From the NCBI GenBank assembly GCA_024635765.1, contig JAGXIE010000112.1, positions 1 to 60,242 on the forward strand: a DNA stretch of 60,242 bases, read 5' to 3'. Below are positions 32,042 through 41,122 of this stretch, in pieces. The notes under the pieces are model-generated. The model did no database searches, was not told the origin of the DNA, and saw only the letters and a program-made list of their open reading frames with translations. This DNA comes from Flavobacteriaceae bacterium. GTDB taxonomy: Bacteria; Bacteroidota; Bacteroidia; Flavobacteriales; Flavobacteriaceae. The position numbers and the translations under genes were made by a program. How positions within the stretch are numbered: position 1 is the stretch's first letter; each line of letters begins with the position of its first letter.

Positions 32042-32562
32042 AGTTGATACTTTTAATATTTATGATGAAATTCTTTTAAAAGGATTACAAGAGCAAAATA
32101 GAGCAGTAATAAGAACAAATTATTGGGAATTTATACACAAGTACAATTCATACACCTAAATACAATAGTAGATATCCACCTCATTTTGAGACCTTCAAAC
32201 CAGTCTGAAATAGTGTTGAGTTAGGCTCATCAGTTCGTATGGCAAAACCATTGTTTATTCAGATTATATTCTTTTCAGTTTAATTGATGATTTAAAACGA
32301 AAGAAAGTATACAATAGTACGAGGTTATTGGTGTCTGCACGGCGAATCTTTAGGGGAAAATAATTTATACATGCATGGAATACCAGCAGCATTTGCACCA
32401 AAAGAACAATTGGACATTCCATTTATTGTATGGCTGTCAGATGACTCAAATCAGCTTAAGCCTAATGAAACGTTATCACAAAATCATGTGTTTCATAGTC
32501 TCTTAAATTTTTTAGCGATAGACAGTCCTATTTATGACGAGAAGATGAATATTTTTGAATAA
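32042..32562 (+). pseudogene. Decayed phosphoethanolamine transferase (EptA-like sulfatase fold), C-terminal remnant
   Basis: Across frames: VDTFNIYDEILLKGLQEQ, PKYNSRYPPHFETFKPV*NSVELGSSVRMAKTIVYSDYILFSLIDDLKRKKVYNSTRLLVS(frameshift)HGESLGENNLYMHGIPAAFAPKEQLDIPFIVWLSDDSNQL...; internal stop and frameshift. Confidence 0.78.
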
Positions 32563-32640
32563 TTGTCCTACCCAGCATATTATCTATAAAAAAGAAATCA
32601 CATCCATATAATTGATTGATTATTTTTAAATTTGACAAGG

Positions 32641-32693
32641 TTCGATTTTAAATCGAATTAACGAATATAGCCCTCTCTTCAGAGGGTTTTTTT
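32641..32693 (+). terminator. 17-bp palindrome followed by a terminator hairpin
   Basis: TTCGATTT-T-AAATCGAA (32641-32657) then CCCTCT-CTTC-AGAGGG-TTTTTTT (32671-32693). Confidence 0.65.
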
Positions 32694-32731
32694 ATGCTAT
32701 AAAATGATGAACCAACTAAAAATCCCTACGA

Positions 32732-33589
32732 ATGCAAAACACCCTAAACCAAATCATTACAGAGTACAAGACCGAAATTAAACCCTACGTAGAATCAGAC
32801 CTGTCCGACCTCAACAATTTAATTTCGGGTATCAACATTTCACAAGAGTATTTACATAGATTGCGTGATATTATTAAAGAAAAAGTATTCTCAACTCCTG
32901 AAGCTGAAATATTTTTCTTCAAAGTTCAAAAACCACTCATATATGGACATTTTAAATATTTTGTGAAGCTCCATAGATATGTATTAGAAAAACCTCAAGG
33001 CTCCATAAAAAAGCAGCGCATTTACATTGATGCCCTAATTGAAAAATTACAATGCAATAATTTAAAATACATTGATTTTGTGCGATACTATCGGCAATGT
33101 GATTCTCGACTCGACAAATATTATTTTGTTAGAGGTAAAGAAAATCTAAATCTCATTTCAGATACCTCCCATTATTACACCGACCCAGATTTTTCCACAA
33201 GCCACGACAATATGGTCGCACAAATCATTGCATTTGATATGCTTATTTATCACTACAAACAAGAGTTGAAACGTCTCCATAAATTACAAAACAATATAGA
33301 TTCAGATAATAACATTTCAATTCCTTTCAATGACCTTTCATGGACAGCTTCCAAAACTGATTTGGTTGAAATAATTTATGCATTACAAGCCTCTGGAGCG
33401 ATTCGAAATGGTGAAGCTGAAATTAAGAAGATATCCATAATTTTCGAGAAACTCTTCAACTTGGAATTAGGGAATGTCTATCGCACCTATTTAGAAATTA
33501 AAGAACGTAAAAAGGACAGAACAAGTTTTTTGACCCAGCTCAAAATAGCTTTGGAACGTAAGATGGATGACGATGACGAAAAGTATTAA
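32732..33589 (+). CDS. rteC: RteC-family protein
   Basis: 285 aa; FFFKVQKPLIYGHFKYFVKLHRYVLEKP and C-terminal DLVEIIYALQASGAIRNGEAEIKKISIIFEKLFNLELGNVYRTYLEIKERKKDRTSFLTQLKIALERKM. Confidence 0.88.
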   Translation: MQNTLNQIITEYKTEIKPYVESDLSDLNNLISGINISQEYLHRLRDIIKEKVFSTPEAEIFFFKVQKPLIYGHFKYFVKLHRYVLEKPQGSIKKQRIYIDALIEKLQCNNLKYIDFVRYYRQCDSRLDKYYFVRGKENLNLISDTSHYYTDPDFSTSHDNMVAQIIAFDMLIYHYKQELKRLHKLQNNIDSDNNISIPFNDLSWTASKTDLVEIIYALQASGAIRNGEAEIKKISIIFEKLFNLELGNVYRTYLEIKERKKDRTSFLTQLKIALERKMDDDDEKY

Positions 33590-33773
33590 TGCATTGTATA
33601 TGACTATATATGCATATTTAATATGTTAAATTAATCCACAACCCATTCCCAACTTGGGAATAAATACTATCAAACATCCACACATTTGTAAAACGAATGT
33701 CAAATCAACGCAAAGAAACTGCTTTTGAATTGTAAAAAATTCGGCAGTTTCTTTCATTTAAAACCTTTTTAAC

Positions 33774-34049
33774 ATGGCAACACAAGTGCTTACCACAGAC
33801 GACCTTTATGAATTCAAAACGCAACTTTTTGAAGAGCTCAAAAAATTAATGGACAACAAGCCACAATCAGGTAAAAAAAAGTATCTCAAATCTTCAGAGG
33901 TAATGGAAATGTTGCAAGTGAGTCCAGGTACACTTCAAAATTTACGGATTAATGGCACCTTGCCATATTCCAAAATTGGTGGGATTATTTTCTACGATGC
34001 GGAAGAAATCAATCTCATCATGAAAGAAAATCGTATTGATAACCGATAA
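33774..34049 (+). CDS. Excisionase/HTH-17-type DNA-binding protein
   Basis: KKYLKSSEVMEMLQVSPGTLQNLRINGTLPYSKIGGIIFYDAEEINLIM. Confidence 0.88.
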   Translation: MATQVLTTDDLYEFKTQLFEELKKLMDNKPQSGKKKYLKSSEVMEMLQVSPGTLQNLRINGTLPYSKIGGIIFYDAEEINLIMKENRIDNR

Positions 34050-34107
34050 TTTCTATGGAGTTGAAAATCGCAGATTCAACTTGGCCAATCCCATCATATA
34101 AATAGCA

Positions 34108-34776
34108 ATGCCAGAAGTGAACTACATCACTCATCTCAATAATTTCTTTCTGAAATTATCGAAGGATACAAGATTAAATACAACACACGTCAGTATGTAT
34201 ATGGCATTGTTTAATTTTTGGAATCAAGCACGGTTTTCATCAGAGTTTTTTATTAATAGAAATGAGGTAATGACGCTTTCCAGAATAGGTTCAAAAGGTA
34301 CTTATCATAAATGCATCAAGGATTTAAGCGATTGGAAATACATAATTTATATGCCTTCTAAAAACCCTAACATCGGTAGCAAAATAAAGATGTACAATTT
34401 TAGTACAAGTAGCGAACAAGCAACGAACCAACAGCGAACCGAAATCGGTACAAGTGGTGAACAAGTATTGGGTCCTTATATAAACAATACCAAACAGAAA
34501 AAACAATCAAACGTTTTTAAACCGCAAAATAAAAAAGAGGTCAGTATTTTTTTTGAAGAAAACAAATGGCCAGCTGCGCAGTCCGAAAAGTTTTTCAGCC
34601 ACTACGAATCGGTAGGTTGGAAAAAAGGAAAATCCAAAATAGAAAATTGGAGAGCTGCTGCAGAAGGGTGGATGATTCAGTTTCGGGAAAACGAAGAAAA
34701 CAACGTAAGCGCACAAGTACAGAATAAGGACAACCTGCATACCAATAAAAACAAAAATTATAATCAACCATTGTGA
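34108..34776 (+). CDS. Mobile-element-associated replication/regulatory-type protein
   Basis: MPEVNYITHLNNFFLKLSKDTRLNTTHVSMYMALFNFWNQARF; winged-helix-like N-terminus; followed directly by an AAA ATPase. Confidence 0.6.
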   Translation: MPEVNYITHLNNFFLKLSKDTRLNTTHVSMYMALFNFWNQARFSSEFFINRNEVMTLSRIGSKGTYHKCIKDLSDWKYIIYMPSKNPNIGSKIKMYNFSTSSEQATNQQRTEIGTSGEQVLGPYINNTKQKKQSNVFKPQNKKEVSIFFEENKWPAAQSEKFFSHYESVGWKKGKSKIENWRAAAEGWMIQFRENEENNVSAQVQNKDNLHTNKNKNYNQPL

Positions 34777-35459
34777 TGAAACCAATACAAACCACATTCA
34801 ATCCAAACCAACCTCAAATTATCATTGAAGGTGCAGTGCAATATGAATTGGGAACGTTCGATGGCACAACAATTAACTATGATTTTAAAAAAATTCTAAT
34901 ATATCTCAATGCAAAAGGTAAATTGTTATTCGGCAAAAACTTTAAGATTTATGAAGAAGATGAGGTCATTTTGTACAAGTTGTGTATTTACTTTATTCGC
35001 GATTTCGATGCATGTGAAAAATTGGAAATTGACCTCAATAAGGGCATTCTATTATCGGGCCCTGTAGGTTGTGGAAAAACAAGCCTCATGAAATTACTAC
35101 GTCATATCGTGCCACATCAAAAACCTTATGAAGTGATTCCTGCAAGAAATATCGCATTTTCGTTTAACAATCTTGGCTATAAGACCATAGAAGAATATGG
35201 CAATAGTAGTTTTTATTGTTTTGACGATTTAGGTGTCGAAACAACCGGAAGACATTTTGGTAAAGATTGCAACGTTATGGGCGAAATTCTTTTATCTCGT
35301 TATGACCTATTTCTGAAAAACAAAATAAATACGCATGCAACAACCAATCTAAATGCTCAAGAATTAGAGGAAAGATATGGTAATCGTGTACGATCAAGAA
35401 TGCGACAATTATTCAATTTAATTGCTTTTGATGAAAAAAGTGTTGATAAACGAACTTAA
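34773..35459 (+). CDS. DnaC-like AAA ATPase
   Basis: Walker A GPVGCGKTSLMK, Walker B SFYCFDDLGVE, ATTNLNAQELEERYGNRVRSRM sensor/arginine finger region. Confidence 0.82.
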   Translation: MMKPIQTTFNPNQPQIIIEGAVQYELGTFDGTTINYDFKKILIYLNAKGKLLFGKNFKIYEEDEVILYKLCIYFIRDFDACEKLEIDLNKGILLSGPVGCGKTSLMKLLRHIVPHQKPYEVIPARNIAFSFNNLGYKTIEEYGNSSFYCFDDLGVETTGRHFGKDCNVMGEILLSRYDLFLKNKINTHATTNLNAQELEERYGNRVRSRMRQLFNLIAFDEKSVDKRT

Positions 35460-35462
35460 TTA

Positions 35463-35522
35463 TTGTGTATTATAATAAACAATATGATAATATTTGCTAT
35501 ATTTGTGTATTATAATAAACAA
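35463..35522. promoter_or_regulatory. Two 20-bp near-palindromic candidate HipB operators, 40 bp apart
   Basis: TTGTGTATTATAATAAACAA at 35463-35482 and 35503-35522 (TTGT-N-TATTATAATA-N-ACAA). The second touches TATATTTG (35498-35505). Confidence 0.72.
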
Positions 35523-35526
35523 TATA

Positions 35527-35790
35527 ATGATTGATACGGTAACAATTAAAGATGTAAAAGTACAACTAGGAGAGCTCTGTAAGCAGAAAAGGCAAAGTTA
35601 CGAAATGTCACAAGAAAATCTCGCAGAAGCATTAGACTTGTCTAGATACACGATTCAAAAATTTGAAAATGGTAAAAATGCAACACTCGATACTGTACTA
35701 AAAATTGCAAATCATTTTGATTTATTAAACAATCTATATCAGGCTTTAAAAGATATAGAAAACACAAATGACATTAACTCCCTGTACTAA
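35527..35790 (+). CDS. hipB: HipB-like XRE-family antitoxin
   Basis: LCKQKRQSYEMSQENLAEALDLSRYTIQKFENGKNATLDTVLKIANHF; likely start at 35527 rather than 35494. Confidence 0.85.
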   Translation: MIDTVTIKDVKVQLGELCKQKRQSYEMSQENLAEALDLSRYTIQKFENGKNATLDTVLKIANHFDLLNNLYQALKDIENTNDINSLY

Positions 35791-37059
35791 ATGGCAAAAA
35801 ACAATATCATAGAAGTCATTGTGTTCGGTCAAGAGATAGGAAAATTGGGGTACGATGTTGATAAACGCGCCTCTTTTTTCCAATACAATCCAGAGTTTTT
35901 AGAGTCAAATCAGTACACGAATTTATTTCCTTATATATTTAAACGTATAAAACCACTTCAAGTATTTAAACAGTTTGAAGGAGAAACATTCAGAGGCTTA
36001 CCACCAATGATAGCAGATTCATTGCCAGACATGTTCGGTAATATTATTTTCAAGGAATGGTTCGAAGCGAAAAATAAAGAATTTAAAAAAATCACACCCC
36101 TTGAGCAGCTTACCTATGTGTCTAATCGGGGTATGGGTGCAATAGAATACCATCCTATAGCCAAAATTCCAAAATCAACAACCATCAATATCGACGAAAT
36201 TGTAGAGATATTGAATAAAGTGTTGGACCTAAAAAACGCAACGGCTGAAGATGTATTAAATGATGCAGCCTTATTGAATATTTTTAAGATAGGAACCTCT
36301 GCAGGTGGTGCGCGGCCGAAAATATTAATTTCAGAGCATAAAGAAACAGGTCGCATAATTCCTGGCGATGTGGAATACAGTGATGCTTATAATCATTTTC
36401 TGGTCAAATTATGTATGAATGAGGAATGGGGCTACAACAAAGAAAAAATTGAATACGCCTACTATCAGTTGGCCCAAGAAGTGGGAATCGAAATGATGCC
36501 GTCAAAACTAATAGAGAACAAGCACTTTGCAACCTTACGTTATGACCGGCAAAATGGAGAAAAACAACACGTCCTAACGGCATCTGGCCTAACAGGATGG
36601 GATTTTAAAAAACCAGAAAATGCCACTTATGAAAATGTATTCAAATTAGCATTAGACCTCAAAGTGCCACATAGAGATATTCAAGAGCTTTTTAAAAGGA
36701 TGATATTTAATTTGGTGTTTGCCAACATAGACGACCATCTGAAAAACCATAGTTTCATATTTAATAAAGAAGCAGACACTTGGAGTTTAGCACCAGCCTA
36801 TGACTTGACCTATCCGTTAAATATTAATTTCAACTATAGCAATATAGCAAGGGCATTGTCCATTAATAATAAAAGGAATAATATCAATTTGACAGATGTA
36901 TTAACAATAGCTGAAGCGTATGCAATAAAAAATCCAAAAGGAATTATTAAAGATGTACAAAAGGCTACACAACTATGGGGTATTTTAACAAAACAATTAG
37001 ACATTCCAGTAAAAGTAAGTGAAGGTATTAAAAAAGAATTTTTAATACTTATAGAATGA
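35791..37059 (+). CDS. hipA: HipA-family serine/threonine kinase toxin
   Basis: LTAYVSNRGMGAIEY-like, TSAGGARPKILI, MIFNLVFANIDDHLKNHSFIF, WSLAPAYDLTYP. Confidence 0.92.
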   Translation: MAKNNIIEVIVFGQEIGKLGYDVDKRASFFQYNPEFLESNQYTNLFPYIFKRIKPLQVFKQFEGETFRGLPPMIADSLPDMFGNIIFKEWFEAKNKEFKKITPLEQLTYVSNRGMGAIEYHPIAKIPKSTTINIDEIVEILNKVLDLKNATAEDVLNDAALLNIFKIGTSAGGARPKILISEHKETGRIIPGDVEYSDAYNHFLVKLCMNEEWGYNKEKIEYAYYQLAQEVGIEMMPSKLIENKHFATLRYDRQNGEKQHVLTASGLTGWDFKKPENATYENVFKLALDLKVPHRDIQELFKRMIFNLVFANIDDHLKNHSFIFNKEADTWSLAPAYDLTYPLNINFNYSNIARALSINNKRNNINLTDVLTIAEAYAIKNPKGIIKDVQKATQLWGILTKQLDIPVKVSEGIKKEFLILIE

Positions 37060-37081
37060 ACTACTCTATCTATAAAAAATA

Positions 37082-37157
37082 CAGTATAACAATTATGTAA
37101 ATAAAAATTTGCACATTAAAATATTTTATGTATATTTGCAGTATAGCAATTATGTAA
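37082..37157 (+). promoter_or_regulatory. Candidate RM-operon promoter flanked by two 19-bp repeats
   Basis: TTTG (37108-37111)-N19-TATATTTG (37131-37138); CAGTATAACAATTATGTAA at 37082-37100 and CAGTATAGCAATTATGTAA at 37139-37157. Confidence 0.7.
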
Positions 37158-37164
37158 TTTATTT

Positions 37165-37764
37165 ATGCAAGTTAAAAATACAACATTAAAAAAAATTCTT
37201 CATGGTGAAGGCATATCTTCCGGATATTCCTTTAGAAGTAAAATTGAGAACAATCCTGACGGTCAATATAAAGTGATTCAGCTAAAGGATTTCATCAATG
37301 ACTATACTGCTATTAGTCAAGACTGCTATAAAGTGCCTGCGGAGGACATAAAAGATAAGTATGTCCTAAAAACGGGTAATATTCTCTTTATTTCTAAAGG
37401 CCAAAATAATAATGCAGTAGTATATTCGGAGAAGGATTTAAATGGGCCTTACATTGCGTCTTCTTCCTTATATGTAATCGAAGTAAATCCAAAAAAAGCA
37501 AACCCAGATTTCATTGCCTGGTACATCAACCAGTTGCCAGTGCAAAACTACATTAAACAGAACTTAACAGGAACCTACACGCCTACTGTAAATCGTAAGG
37601 TGGTAGAAAATATCCCAATACAACTTCCTGCACTCGAAGAGCAAGCTTATATGGCTTCACTAGGCAAATTAGCCATAATGGAAAAAAACTTGCATGCCCA
37701 AATCTCGGAGTTAAGGGAACTTCTAATTAACAATCAATTATTAAATCATATTAACAATAGATAA
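37165..37764 (+). CDS. Half-length type I restriction S-subunit-like protein (single TRD)
   Basis: 199 aa; FIAWYINQLPVQNYIKQNLTGTYTPTVNRKVVENIPIQLPALEEQ plus C-terminal coiled coil as in HsdS. Confidence 0.8.
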   Translation: MQVKNTTLKKILHGEGISSGYSFRSKIENNPDGQYKVIQLKDFINDYTAISQDCYKVPAEDIKDKYVLKTGNILFISKGQNNNAVVYSEKDLNGPYIASSSLYVIEVNPKKANPDFIAWYINQLPVQNYIKQNLTGTYTPTVNRKVVENIPIQLPALEEQAYMASLGKLAIMEKNLHAQISELRELLINNQLLNHINNR

Positions 37765-37774
37765 TTCAATTAAA

Positions 37775-39295
37775 ATGTCAGATAAAAAACCATCTCAAGA
37801 ACAAATCAACGCAGCCTTATGGAATGCTTGCGACACCTTTAGAGGAGCATTCGACTCGTCTGAATACAAAAATTACATTTTGGTGTTTATGTTTATTAAA
37901 TATTTAAGTGATGTATGGGAAGACCATTATCAGGAATACAAAATGCAGTATGGCGACAATGAAGAGCTCATCCAGCGGAAGTTAGGCAGGGAACGTTTCA
38001 TCTTGCCTAAAAACTGCACGTTCAAGTATATTTATGAAAACAGAGACCATCAAGATATTGGTGGCATCATCGATAAGGTATTAGGACAGATAGAAGAACA
38101 AAATATAGAAAAGCTAGATGGCGTGTTTCGTAACATCAGTTTCAATTCTGACAAATTAGGTCAAACCAGAGACCGTAACCGTCGTTTGAAGAATCTGATT
38201 AACGACTTTGCCCAACCCGAGTTGGATTTTCGACCATCACTTTGGGATGGCAAGCAAGATATACTTGGAGATGCATACATGTATCTATTAGAAAAATTTG
38301 CATCTGGAGCTGGTAAAAAAGGCGGTGAATTTTTTACACCTAAAGAAGTCTCTGGTCTCTTGGCTAAACTAGTCAACCCAAAAGAAGGTGACCGTATTTT
38401 TGACCCTACCTGTGGTTCTGCCTCACTATTGATTAAAGTAGCAGAAGAAGTAAAAGACAGTCAAGGCAATCCAACTAATAATTTTGCACTATATGGCCAA
38501 GAATCTAATGGTGATACCTGGGCATTAAGTAAAATGAACTGCTTTTTACATAGTATGGACTCTGCTCAAATTGAATGGTGCGATACAATCAACAACCCAA
38601 AACTAATTGAGAATGATAGTTTAATGAAGTTTGATGTGGTAGTGGCAAATCCACCCTTCAGTTTAGATAAATGGGGTCATGAGAATGCCGAAACCGACCG
38701 TTACAAACGATTTTTAAGAGGAGTGCCACCAAAATCCAAAGGTGATTATGCTTTTATATTACACATGATAGAAACTGCATTGCCTTCGGGTAAAGTTGGT
38801 GTCATTGTGCCACATGGTGTACTGTTTAGAGGTAGTGCCGAAGGCAGAATACGTCAAAATCTAATTGAAGAAAACTTATTGGAGGCAGTTATTGGCTTGC
38901 CATCCAACCTCTTTTTTGGGACAGGTATTCCTGCAGCGATTCTGATTTTTAACAAAGCGCGTGCGAGTTCGAGCGAGAAAAGAGTGTTGTTTATTGATGC
39001 CAGCAAAGACTATCAAGACGGTAAAAAGCAAAACATTTTGCGCAAAAAGGACATTTCAAAAATAGTGGAGACTTATAAAGGCTTCACAGAAACAGAAAAA
39101 TACAGCCATTTGGCAAGCCTTGAAGAAATTGCTGAAAACGACTTCAACCTCAACATCCCACGTTATGTGGACACATTTGAAGAAGAAGAACCAGTAGATA
39201 TTGCTGCAACACAACAGGAAATTGAAAGACTGGAATCCGAGTTGGTGGAGGTGCGTGCGCAAATGGACAATTATTTAAAAGAGCTAGGACTATAA
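37775..39295 (+). CDS. hsdM: Type I restriction-modification methyltransferase (M) subunit
   Basis: GEFFTPKEVSGLLAKLVNP, IFDPTCGSASLL, FDVVVANPPFSL. Confidence 0.96.
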   Translation: MSDKKPSQEQINAALWNACDTFRGAFDSSEYKNYILVFMFIKYLSDVWEDHYQEYKMQYGDNEELIQRKLGRERFILPKNCTFKYIYENRDHQDIGGIIDKVLGQIEEQNIEKLDGVFRNISFNSDKLGQTRDRNRRLKNLINDFAQPELDFRPSLWDGKQDILGDAYMYLLEKFASGAGKKGGEFFTPKEVSGLLAKLVNPKEGDRIFDPTCGSASLLIKVAEEVKDSQGNPTNNFALYGQESNGDTWALSKMNCFLHSMDSAQIEWCDTINNPKLIENDSLMKFDVVVANPPFSLDKWGHENAETDRYKRFLRGVPPKSKGDYAFILHMIETALPSGKVGVIVPHGVLFRGSAEGRIRQNLIEENLLEAVIGLPSNLFFGTGIPAAILIFNKARASSSEKRVLFIDASKDYQDGKKQNILRKKDISKIVETYKGFTETEKYSHLASLEEIAENDFNLNIPRYVDTFEEEEPVDIAATQQEIERLESELVEVRAQMDNYLKELGL

Positions 39296-40605
39296 TGGAG
39301 CACAACACCGACACAACACCGACAAAAGTCCACCAAGATGCCAAATTAGGGGTAATTCCTGATGGATGGTCAACACCAAAAATTAACGAGGTGTTTCAGT
39401 TTATTAATACAACCTCATTTTCACGTGACCAGCTCAATTATGATGAAGAGAGTGACTTATATTATATCCATTACGGTGATATTCACGCAACATACAAAAA
39501 ACCATTGCTAGACTTTGAAATTGAAGCTAAAGTGCCAAAGTTAAATAGCGATGTGATGTTGCCAGCTAGCATTCAATATTTAAAAGATGGCGATGTGATT
39601 ATTGCAGATGCATCAGAAGATTATGCAGGTGTAGGTGAAGCAATAGAGATTAAAAACTTAAATGGTAAAGCAGCAATAAGTGGCTTGCACACCTTTGCGT
39701 TAAGAGCTATTGATAACGAAACGGTTGCAGGCTTTAGAACCTATATTTTTAAAAACCCTAATGTAAAAAAGGCACTTAAAACAATTGCTACAGGTAGTAA
39801 AGTATATGGTATTTCAAAGGGAAATATACAGAAGTTTAAAATTGTATTGCCTACAATACCAGAGCAACAAGAAATAGCCCAAATCCTAGCGACTTGGGAT
39901 GTGGCAACTATTAAACAAGAGGCATTAATAAAAGAGAAGCAACAACAAAAAAAATCACTAATGCAACAGTTGCTTTCTGGCAAAAAACGGTTTACTGGGT
40001 TTGATAAAAAGATTTCATTTGTCAAAATCAAACAAATAGGAAAAGTTCTTTCCGGTGGAACTCCAAGCACATCAAATTCTGAATATTGGAATGGAGGTGT
40101 TCCATGGTGTACACCTACAGAAATAACTGGACTGAATGGCTTGATGAATATAATTCAAACCGAACGAACAATTAGTGAAAGTGGTCTAAAGAATTCTTCT
40201 GCTAATTTGCTGCCTAGAAACTCACTAATTGTATGTACTAGAGCAACTATAGGAGCTTGTGCTATAAATACGATTCCGATGGCGACTAATCAAGGCTTTA
40301 AAAACATTATTCCAGAGATAAACAAAATTGATATCATTTATCTTTATTATACAGTTCAGACAATTAAACCTAAAATGATTGCTTTATCATCTGGCAGCAC
40401 ATTTTTAGAGTTATCAAAAACAGACTTTGAAAGTATTAAAATACCTCTACCATCTCTTAAAGAACAACAAAAAGTAGCAGAAGTTTTAATGGCTGCAGAT
40501 AATGAGATAACATCCTTACAACAACAATTGCAAAAGCTAAAAACACAAAAACAAGGTTTAATGCAGCAGTTATTAACAGGAAAAATAAGAGTAAAATTAA
40601 ATTAG
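39295..40605 (+). CDS. hsdS: Type I restriction specificity (S) subunit
   Basis: Two TRD-like halves, each ending in IPEQQEIAQIL / LKEQQKVAEVL coiled-coil spacers. Confidence 0.95.
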   Translation: MEHNTDTTPTKVHQDAKLGVIPDGWSTPKINEVFQFINTTSFSRDQLNYDEESDLYYIHYGDIHATYKKPLLDFEIEAKVPKLNSDVMLPASIQYLKDGDVIIADASEDYAGVGEAIEIKNLNGKAAISGLHTFALRAIDNETVAGFRTYIFKNPNVKKALKTIATGSKVYGISKGNIQKFKIVLPTIPEQQEIAQILATWDVATIKQEALIKEKQQQKKSLMQQLLSGKKRFTGFDKKISFVKIKQIGKVLSGGTPSTSNSEYWNGGVPWCTPTEITGLNGLMNIIQTERTISESGLKNSSANLLPRNSLIVCTRATIGACAINTIPMATNQGFKNIIPEINKIDIIYLYYTVQTIKPKMIALSSGSTFLELSKTDFESIKIPLPSLKEQQKVAEVLMAADNEITSLQQQLQKLKTQKQGLMQQLLTGKIRVKLN

Positions 40606-40606
40606 T

Positions 40607-41122
40607 ATGGAAGAAATTAAAGAAATAGAACAATCAAGGTACGTCCTTAATAGGTTTGACCATTACATAGAAGGTGCTAACAGTAAAGGAAATTTTTTAT
40701 TGGCGTATAGTGCATTTTTATTTGGGTTTATAGTAACCAGTTTTAATGATATAGTGGCATTAGACAATTCAGACTCTAAAAATTGGATAATAGTTCTACT
40801 CGCCGTAATTCTGGTGATTGGTTTGGTAAGTATAGGCTTTACAATTGCAGCCGTATTTCCGTTTTTAAAAACTAACAATTCAAGTAGTAAAAACTACCAT
40901 TCATTAGTATTTTTTAATTCCATAGCAGATATGGAGGAAGAGAACTTTTTAAAACAATATAAGCAACAAAAAGATAAAAAAGCCTGTAAGGATATGGCAA
41001 AACAGATTTATGCTATTTCTAAAGGACTTAAATCAAAATATTTCAAAATTAGTTGGGCAATTAGGTTGGTTTTTGTTCAGTTATTTCTTCTTTTATTAAT
41101 TATTTTAATCAAAATAGTATGA
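40607..41122 (+). CDS. PycTM-like (DUF5706-like) membrane effector
   Basis: RFDHYIEGANSKGNFLLAYSAFLFGFIVTSF, second TM IIVLLAVILVIGLVSIGFTIAAVF, C-terminal TM; 4-bp overlap (ATGA) with the downstream cyclase. Confidence 0.82.
   Translation: MEEIKEIEQSRYVLNRFDHYIEGANSKGNFLLAYSAFLFGFIVTSFNDIVALDNSDSKNWIIVLLAVILVIGLVSIGFTIAAVFPFLKTNNSSSKNYHSLVFFNSIADMEEENFLKQYKQQKDKKACKDMAKQIYAISKGLKSKYFKISWAIRLVFVQLFLLLLIILIKIV

Noticed and set aside
37165-37764. Half-HsdS as a truncated pseudogene
   Set aside because: ORF is intact with its own strong promoter and a complete TRD plus coiled coil, so functional half-S is more likely.
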